Under the pieces are notes generated by a model, which did not search any database, was not told the DNA's origin, and worked only from the letters and a program-made list of their open reading frames with translations. The position numbers and the translations under genes were made by a program. 64,000 bases of DNA, from NCBI RefSeq assembly GCF_016586165.1, contig NZ_BCPR01000006.1, positions 35,758 through 99,757 on the forward strand, read 5' to 3'. This stretch comes from Dyella sp. EPa41. Its GTDB lineage: Bacteria; Pseudomonadota; Gammaproteobacteria; Xanthomonadales; Rhodanobacteraceae. Below, piece by piece: positions 59,023-64,000 of this stretch. Each line of letters opens with the position of its first letter. The first letter of the stretch is position 1.

Positions 59023-59952
59023 TCAAGAGCGGGCAGCCAACCCTGCGCCTGCGCGTGAGACGTGCGTCAGCACGTCAATCAACGAACGCGTCGCCGCCGA
59101 CAGGCGCCGATGCGGCGCATAAACAACGGAAAAAGGTCGAGTGCAGCCGCGCAGTCGCGGCAGCACGTCGACCAGTGCTCCAGTGCGGATCCGCTCCGCG
59201 GCGATGAAGTCGTAGGTCTGCGCTATCCCCATGCCGGCGGTGGCAAGGGAGGCCGTGCCCAGCACGTCGTCCGAAATCTGGAAGCGACCCGGCGGCATCC
59301 ATTCGACATCCCTGCCCTCGTCTTGCAGCGACCAGGTCGCGATGCGTCCCGTGCTCGGCATGACAAACGACAGGCAATCGTGGGTCTGCAGTTCCGCCAA
59401 GGATGATGGCGTGCCCCTGCGCGCGATGTACGCCGGCGAAGCCACGAGACAGAGCGCAGCGTCTTCCAGCTTGCGCACGACCAGGCCGCTGTCGGGGAAC
59501 TGGCCCATACGGATGGCCAGGTCGAATCCTTCCGCCACGAGGTCGACGTTGCGGTTGGCAATGTTCACTTCCACCTGCACCTGCGGGTGCAGCTCGGCGA
59601 AGTGGGCCAGCAAGGGCGGCAGGCGGTAGTGGCCGTAGCTGGTGGGGGCGCTGATGCGCACCTGGCCGGTGAGCTGGCTGCCGGCGCCCTGCACGTCCCG
59701 TTCGGCGTCGCCCAGCAGGGCGAATGCCGCGTGTACTTGCTCCAGGTATTGCCGTCCGGCTTCCGTCAGGCTCAGGCGGCGCGTCGTCCGGCGTAGCAGC
59801 TGGCTGCCCAGGCGCACTTCCAGACGGGCCACCGCCCTGCTCAACACGGACGCTGTCGTGGAGAGCGCCACCGCGCCGGCCGTGAACGAGCCGTGGTCGG
59901 CTACGGCGATGAAGGCTTCCACATCATCCAGGTAGTCGAATCGACGCCCCAT
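59023..59952 (-). CDS. LysR-family transcriptional regulator
   Basis: A 309-residue regulator of the CrgA/YafC subgroup. The DNA-binding domain is DDVEAFIAVADHGSFTAGAVALSTTASVLSRAVARLEVRLG; effector domain from about 92 (GQVRISAPTSYGHYRLPPLLAHF). It is divergent from the exported DJ-1/PfpI gene, 96 bases away, which it probably controls. Confidence 0.92.
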   Translation of the reverse strand: MGRRFDYLDDVEAFIAVADHGSFTAGAVALSTTASVLSRAVARLEVRLGSQLLRRTTRRLSLTEAGRQYLEQVHAAFALLGDAERDVQGAGSQLTGQVRISAPTSYGHYRLPPLLAHFAELHPQVQVEVNIANRNVDLVAEGFDLAIRMGQFPDSGLVVRKLEDAALCLVASPAYIARRGTPSSLAELQTHDCLSFVMPSTGRIATWSLQDEGRDVEWMPPGRFQISDDVLGTASLATAGMGIAQTYDFIAAERIRTGALVDVLPRLRGCTRPFSVVYAPHRRLSAATRSLIDVLTHVSRAGAGLAARS

Positions 59953-60048
59953 CTTGTCTCCCTGGGAACTAATGATTGTCCGTCGAGCTGGTTTATCGCC
60001 GCCATGGCGGTCAATAGAGTGCTCCCCGTTCCCTTCAGGAGTCCAGCG

Positions 60049-60825
60049 ATGAAACGACTGCTAGCCCCCTTCTTCCTGCTTGCCGCGAGCGCGCTCGCCT
60101 TTGCCGGCAACCCTCAGATCCAAGGAGCCCATCCCATGAAAGCATCCAGCCACGTCAAGCCAGTCCTGTTCGTCGTCACCAGCCACGGCAGCAAAGGCAA
60201 CACCGGCCAGCCGACCGGCTACTACCTGGGCGAAGTGACCCACCCGCTCGCCGAGCTGGAGGACGCGGGCATTCCGGTCGAATTTGCCTCCATCCAAGGC
60301 GGCGAGCCGCCGGTCGACGGCCTGGAGCTTGATGATCCGGCCAATGCCCGCTTCTGGAACGACGGGTCATTCCGCGAGTCCATGAAGCACACACTCAAGC
60401 TCGGCCAGGTCGACCCCTCGCGGTATTCGGCCATCTATTTCGCCGGCGGCCACGGCGCGATGTGGGACTTCCCCACCAGCCCGGACGTGGCGCGCGTCAC
60501 CCGGGCCATCTATGAGCAAGGCAGCATCGTGGCCGCCGTATGCCACGGACCTGCGGCATTGGCCAACGTCAAGCTCTCCGATGGCAATTACCTTGTCGCT
60601 GGCAAGCGCGTCAGCGCGTTTACCAACGAAGAGGAGAATGCGGTTGGCATGTCCGACGTCGTGCCCTTCCTGCTCGCCGACAAGCTGAAGGAGGACGGCG
60701 CGCTGCACGAAGCGGCGCCGATGTGGACCAGCAAGGTCATCATGGACGGTCGCCTGATCACTGGGCAGAACCCGCAGTCGGCTTCGGGCGTGGGCGCGGC
60801 GATCCGCGACGCGCTTCTGAAGTAA
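60049..60825 (+). CDS. Exported DJ-1/PfpI-family protein
   Basis: A 258-residue member of the DJ-1/PfpI superfamily of the Hsp31-like type. The nucleophile elbow AAVCHGPAAL has the catalytic Cys, and YFAGGHGAMWDF and NEEENAVG supply other active-site parts. It begins with a hydrophobic signal-like segment MKRLLAPFFLLAASALAFAG, unusual for a family that is mostly cytosolic; an internal Met at residue 30 would give a cytosolic form. CAGGAG precedes the first ATG. Likely a glyoxalase-III/deglycase-like stress protein. Confidence 0.85.
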   Translation: MKRLLAPFFLLAASALAFAGNPQIQGAHPMKASSHVKPVLFVVTSHGSKGNTGQPTGYYLGEVTHPLAELEDAGIPVEFASIQGGEPPVDGLELDDPANARFWNDGSFRESMKHTLKLGQVDPSRYSAIYFAGGHGAMWDFPTSPDVARVTRAIYEQGSIVAAVCHGPAALANVKLSDGNYLVAGKRVSAFTNEEENAVGMSDVVPFLLADKLKEDGALHEAAPMWTSKVIMDGRLITGQNPQSASGVGAAIRDALLK

Positions 60826-60850
60826 GCACCACGCTGCCCGCGCCGCCCAG

Positions 60851-60875
60851 GTGCGCCCACACTTAGTGGGTGCAC
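60851..60875 (+). terminator. Terminator-like hairpin after the DJ-1 gene
   Basis: A 10-bp stem GTGCGCCCAC / GTGGGTGCAC (one G-T pair) with a 5-base loop lies 26 bases after the stop. There is no T-run, so its termination strength is uncertain. Confidence 0.4.
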
Positions 60876-60953
60876 TTGGGCGTGAGGCAAGCGATGGGGC
60901 GGGCCAAAACCGGGCAACTGCGGTCTCCGGGTGCCCGCGTGATCGATACGGTT

Positions 60954-61118
60954 TTACTTGGGCGCCCCGCCCGGCGCCGGCACGAGTACGTCGTCTTCTT
61001 TGCTCCATGCCGGCGTCGTGATCGCGTAGAACTTCAGCGTCTCGCCCTTGCTGGCCCGGATGGAGCGCACGACCGCGTGTGGAAACCTGGCCAAGGTCCC
61101 GCCACATTGCCACCCCAT
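60954..61118 (-). pseudogene. Short remnant, possibly of a cupin-like protein
   Basis: An open frame of about 54 codons reads VVRSIRASKGETLKFYAITT and ends VLVPAPGGAPK. It looks like the C-terminus of a small cytosolic protein but has no ribosome site and is cut upstream by the methyltransferase gene. Assignment is weak. Confidence 0.3.
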
Positions 61119-61137
61119 CAGGCGCTGGATAAACCGC

Positions 61138-61824
61138 TCAGGTCACGCTTCCTTTGCCATAGATATAGAAGTCGGCGAGTGAGCCTGTATCGTTGTCACC
61201 GGCGTAGGGATAGCGATTGGGGATATGCCGCAGCAACCGCCAGCCCGGCGCGTTGGCACGCACCCATCGGCTGAACTGGTGGTGGCGCACGTGCGCGCTC
61301 TGCGGGCTTGATTCGTCGACGTCGGACGAATAGATCACGACGTAATCCCGCGCGGCGGCGAACAAGGTCTGCATGTAGGTCTCGTACACCTCGTTCTCGG
61401 TGAGGTGGTAGATCACGTCCAGTGAAAGCGCGAGCTGGGCGGTCTGCCCGCTGTAATCGTGCACCAGCATGAACGACTTGCCGGGATCGCCGGCGAAGCG
61501 ACGGGCGCAAGCCGCAATCGCGTGCGGGCTGACATCGAGGCCGAGATAGGACGGATACCGGGCAAGCGTCAATTGGTTGCCGTCGCCGCAGCCGAACTCG
61601 ATCACGTCTCGTATGTCGTGGCTGGCGACGAACTCGTTCAGCACCTCGGCCTTGAATTCCGCGAGACGGTTATAGGAACCCGCGCCGGAATTGCCGCCGT
61701 CGCGATATCGCGTGATCCAGTAGTCCTCGGAACCATGGAACGGCTTGGCCGGGTGTATCCAACGCAGGTAGACACTGCGTGCAACGGGACCGATGACCGG
61801 GATCCGCTTGATCAAACCTTTCAT
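61138..61824 (-). CDS. Class I SAM-dependent methyltransferase
   Basis: A 228-residue protein. The SAM motif I is VIEFGCGDGNQLTLA (residues about 74-88), followed by motif II-like YLGLDVSPHAIAAC and LALSLDVIYHLTENEVYETYM. The start MKGLIKRIPVIGPVARSVYL is preferred over a 19-residue extension. The family resembles methyltransferases from glycan and natural-product loci; substrate unknown. Confidence 0.85.
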   Translation of the reverse strand: MKGLIKRIPVIGPVARSVYLRWIHPAKPFHGSEDYWITRYRDGGNSGAGSYNRLAEFKAEVLNEFVASHDIRDVIEFGCGDGNQLTLARYPSYLGLDVSPHAIAACARRFAGDPGKSFMLVHDYSGQTAQLALSLDVIYHLTENEVYETYMQTLFAAARDYVVIYSSDVDESSPQSAHVRHHQFSRWVRANAPGWRLLRHIPNRYPYAGDNDTGSLADFYIYGKGSVT

Positions 61825-62234
61825 GACAGCGCTCCTATCACGCGAAGATCCGTTATGGCGCCTAGGTGGCCCCCACCCCACGCGTCGACACTGGTGTTGG
61901 TTTTATCCCCTCGACGAAGTGGCAATCGATTGGTGCATCGATGCCATCGGAACGATTGAGGCGGACCAAGAGTAGTGGCTGGCTGATCGGAAAAGTCCCA
62001 CGTGCCCGTTGTGCCGATTCGCCGATTCAGTGTCGATACGGTTTCTCGTTCAGGTCATTGAGGAAGCTGTCGCGTCGCTTTGTCGATGAATGATCGTCCC
62101 GCAGGAAGTGAGATCACTGCACTTGATGAGGCGCAAGTGCGCATGACACAGGCTGGAACGGCATGATCTGCGGGGTCCCGAGTGTGATCGGGACCCTGCA
62201 GCCGCATCCGCTGACTGATGCCGCGAAAAGCGTG
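61825..62234. other. Intergenic region without a supported gene
   Basis: A plus-strand frame ending near 61975 reads RRHWCWFYPLDEVAIDWCID, which looks protein-like but has no start and no recognised family. Nothing else is visible. Confidence 0.35.
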
Positions 62235-63041
62235 CTACTCGAGAAACACCTCGACACGCCGGTTGGGCGCAAGGCAGGCAATCAGCGCTTCGCGCTGCCC
62301 GTCGCGGCAATCCTTCACCGGATCGGCCTCGCCGTAGCCTCTCGCGGTGATGAGACTTCCCGTTGTACCGCGAGCCACCAGGTAATCCTTTACCGCCTGC
62401 GCGCGACGGTCGGAAAGTTGCTGGTTGTATGTGTGACTGCCCAGCCGGTCTGTATAACCGGCAATGCGAACCTTGCGGGATACCTCGCCCTGCCCTTTCA
62501 GTTCATCAGCCAATGCATCGAGCGCCTGCCTCCCGCCTGCCGAAAGGTCTGCGCTGTCGAACGCAAACAATGCATCGCCTGAAAAAACGCGGCGACTGGA
62601 TGTGGCCAAGGCAGGTGTGGATGCGACCGGTTCCTTCAACACATCGGCGCACGATTCGGGCTTCCAATAGAAGCTGCGCGCCAACTGGCCCTGGTCGAAC
62701 AGCACTTTGTACTGGCAGACAGTCACTTCATCGCCGCCTGGCTTGTGGAAATTGAACACGTAGTTCCACTCGCGCACGCCCCATAGGCCTTCGCTGAAGT
62801 GCGGATAGCCAATCAAGTCGGAGACCTGTGGCTTGTTGAGGCCCGCGCGCATCTGGCGCAGGTTGGCCAGGTTCGGGAACGTACCGCCCTTGTGCATGGG
62901 CGTAGCGCTGTCGGGCGTCGGCCACACCAGTTCGCCAGCCGAGTGCCCGTCCCTTGCTACGTCGCGGCTGACGTTGCCGCAGGCGGCGAGTACGAATGCG
63001 GCGGAGACCGCCACGCTGATATGCTTCCAAGTCTTGCGCAT
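62235..63041 (-). CDS. OmpA-family lipoprotein with an SmpA/OmlA-like N-terminal domain
   Basis: A 268-residue outer-membrane lipoprotein. The signal MRKTWKHISVAVSAAFVLAACGN has a lipobox (AAC). Residues about 50-130 resemble SmpA/BamE (GLNKPQVSDLIGYPHFSEGL). The C-terminal OmpA-like peptidoglycan domain has FAFDSADLSAGGRQALDALA, AGYTDRLGSHTYNQQLSDRRA and ARGYGEADPV. Downstream of and co-directional with the YadA-like gene (59-base gap), so it probably helps anchor or assemble that adhesin. Confidence 0.9.
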   Translation of the reverse strand: MRKTWKHISVAVSAAFVLAACGNVSRDVARDGHSAGELVWPTPDSATPMHKGGTFPNLANLRQMRAGLNKPQVSDLIGYPHFSEGLWGVREWNYVFNFHKPGGDEVTVCQYKVLFDQGQLARSFYWKPESCADVLKEPVASTPALATSSRRVFSGDALFAFDSADLSAGGRQALDALADELKGQGEVSRKVRIAGYTDRLGSHTYNQQLSDRRAQAVKDYLVARGTTGSLITARGYGEADPVKDCRDGQREALIACLAPNRRVEVFLE

Positions 63042-63100
63042 GTGATGACTCCTTGATGCTTTCGGGAGACGGGCCGGCGCAACGCGCCGTGGCCGCGTCA

Positions 63101-64000
63101 TTACCAGACCATGCCCGCACCGATACCCGCGCCGGCATCGCCGCGCGAGTTCGTGGTGGCGTTGAGCTTGAACACGTAGCGGCCGCTTTCGGTGATGGCC
63201 GATACGCCCACAGCCACACCTGTCTCGCCATGGAACGTGCCCAGCGCCACGCCCGCCGAGTTCTGGTTCGGTTGATACGCCTGCGGCAGGCTCGCCAGCG
63301 CCATGGCCGAAGCAATGCCCGCATTGGCGCGGTTGCCGATCTGGTTGAGGTCGTGGTCCACGCTCTGGAAACGCTGGTCGACGTAATCCTTCGACCAGTT
63401 CTTCGCTTGTTCCAGCGCGTCGCTCAGCTGGCCGACGTTCACCGCGTCGGTCGTGTTCACGCCGTTGGCGACATTGGTGACGGTGCGCTCGTGTCCTGTC
63501 GAACCTACCGAAACCGAGTTGTTGCTGGATGCCACCGAGCCCGAGCCAATCGCGACGCTGTTGTCGCCGCTGGCTGTCGAACCCGCACCCACAGCCGTAC
63601 TGTTGTTGCCAGACGCCGTTGAGCCAGCGCCGGCCGCCGTCGAGTTGCCGCCAGTGGCCGAAGACGTGGAGTTGTTGTCGCCACTGGTCTGATACGTAGT
63701 GATGGTGGTGCCGCCCACGCCGCCACCAGGCAGGTTGCGGATCGTATTGGACAGGTTGATCACCTGCGAACCCAACTGCTCCAGCGTCTGGTTGGTGGCA
63801 TACAGCTGTGAACCGTTGATGGCGTCCGTGCTGCTTCCGCCGATGCGCCCTGCCGCGACATTGGTAAGCGTGCGCTCCGCACCCACCGCGCCTACGCTCA
63901 CGGTGGAACCCGGCGCGGTACCCGCGAAGTTGTAAGTGACGCCGTTGAGCGTAGTGCCCGTGGTCGCGACTGCCGCGTCCGTCACCGATCCCGCACCCAA
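63101..64000 (-). CDS. YadA-like trimeric autotransporter adhesin, C-terminal part (partial)
   Basis: The last 299 or so codons of a trimeric autotransporter; the N-terminus is beyond the right window edge. Visible are head/neck repeats ([40 protein letters not shown]), the neck motif [12 protein letters not shown], a short coiled-coil stalk and the YadA membrane anchor ([40 protein letters not shown]) ending AGMVW. Three chains form the beta-barrel pore. The OmpA-lipoprotein gene follows. Confidence 0.93.
   Translation of the reverse strand: MGAGSVTDAAVATTGTTLNGVTYNFAGTAPGSTVSVGAVGAERTLTNVAAGRIGGSSTDAINGSQLYATNQTLEQLGSQVINLSNTIRNLPGGGVGGTTITTYQTSGDNNSTSSATGGNSTAAGAGSTASGNNSTAVGAGSTASGDNSVAIGSGSVASSNNSVSVGSTGHERTVTNVANGVNTTDAVNVGQLSDALEQAKNWSKDYVDQRFQSVDHDLNQIGNRANAGIASAMALASLPQAYQPNQNSAGVALGTFHGETGVAVGVSAITESGRYVFKLNATTNSRGDAGAGIGAGMVW

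Overview
The window is a GC-rich chromosomal segment from a gammaproteobacterium of the order Xanthomonadales, most likely Rhodanobacteraceae (Luteibacter, Dyella or Rhodanobacter type). This is inferred from the his operon headed by a TrpR-like regulator, the fused HisIE and bifunctional HisB, the folC-SPOR-cvpA-purF order and the REP-like palindromes; no 16S gene is present to confirm it.

Bases 1 to 30.6 kb are ordinary housekeeping chromosome. In order they hold: the sulfate ABC importer (sbp-cysT-cysW-cysA, cysA cut by the window edge) with an FAD/NAD(P)-binding protein; a complete histidine biosynthesis operon on the minus strand (TrpR-like regulator, hisG-D-C-B-H-A-F-IE) with overlapping stop/start codons; a tandem array of REP-like palindromes; a MarR-regulated drug efflux operon with a perfect operator palindrome; a histidine-ammonia-lyase homologue with an unusual insertion, directly behind hisS; tRNA-Pro(CGG); folC-SPOR-cvpA-purF; and a CueR/CopA copper-efflux pair followed by a 52-residue membrane protein whose ribosome binding site lies inside a strong hairpin.

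From about 30.6 to 58 kb the sequence is an accessory island. Three copies of a degenerate dispersed repeat (30.6, 54.2 and 57.7 kb) mark its edges and an inner junction, and it contains broken IS3-family transposons and fragments of other genes. Its cargo looks like conflict and defence genes: a secreted HExxH protein; a split RHS/fibronectin surface system with a candidate immunity protein; an HNH nuclease fused to a multi-span membrane domain; an ABC-three-component (Lamassu-like) operon of a zinc-ribbon SMC/Rad50-type ATPase, a small middle component and a PD-(D/E)XK nuclease, convergent with a DNA methyltransferase that is divergent from a catalytically degenerate tyrosine-recombinase-like protein; and two small membrane proteins followed by a zinc-finger/RES-domain (NAD-degrading toxin family) protein. 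The ATPase, middle component, nuclease, methyltransferase and recombinase-like set (43.9 to 50.0 kb) is the best candidate for an undescribed system.

From 54.7 to 64 kb the sequence returns to metabolic and regulatory genes: an NmrA-like protein divergent from a LysR regulator, MFS and other gene remnants, an SDR oxidoreductase, a LysR regulator divergent from an exported DJ-1/PfpI protein, a SAM methyltransferase, an OmpA-type lipoprotein, and the C-terminal part of a YadA-like trimeric autotransporter running off the end.
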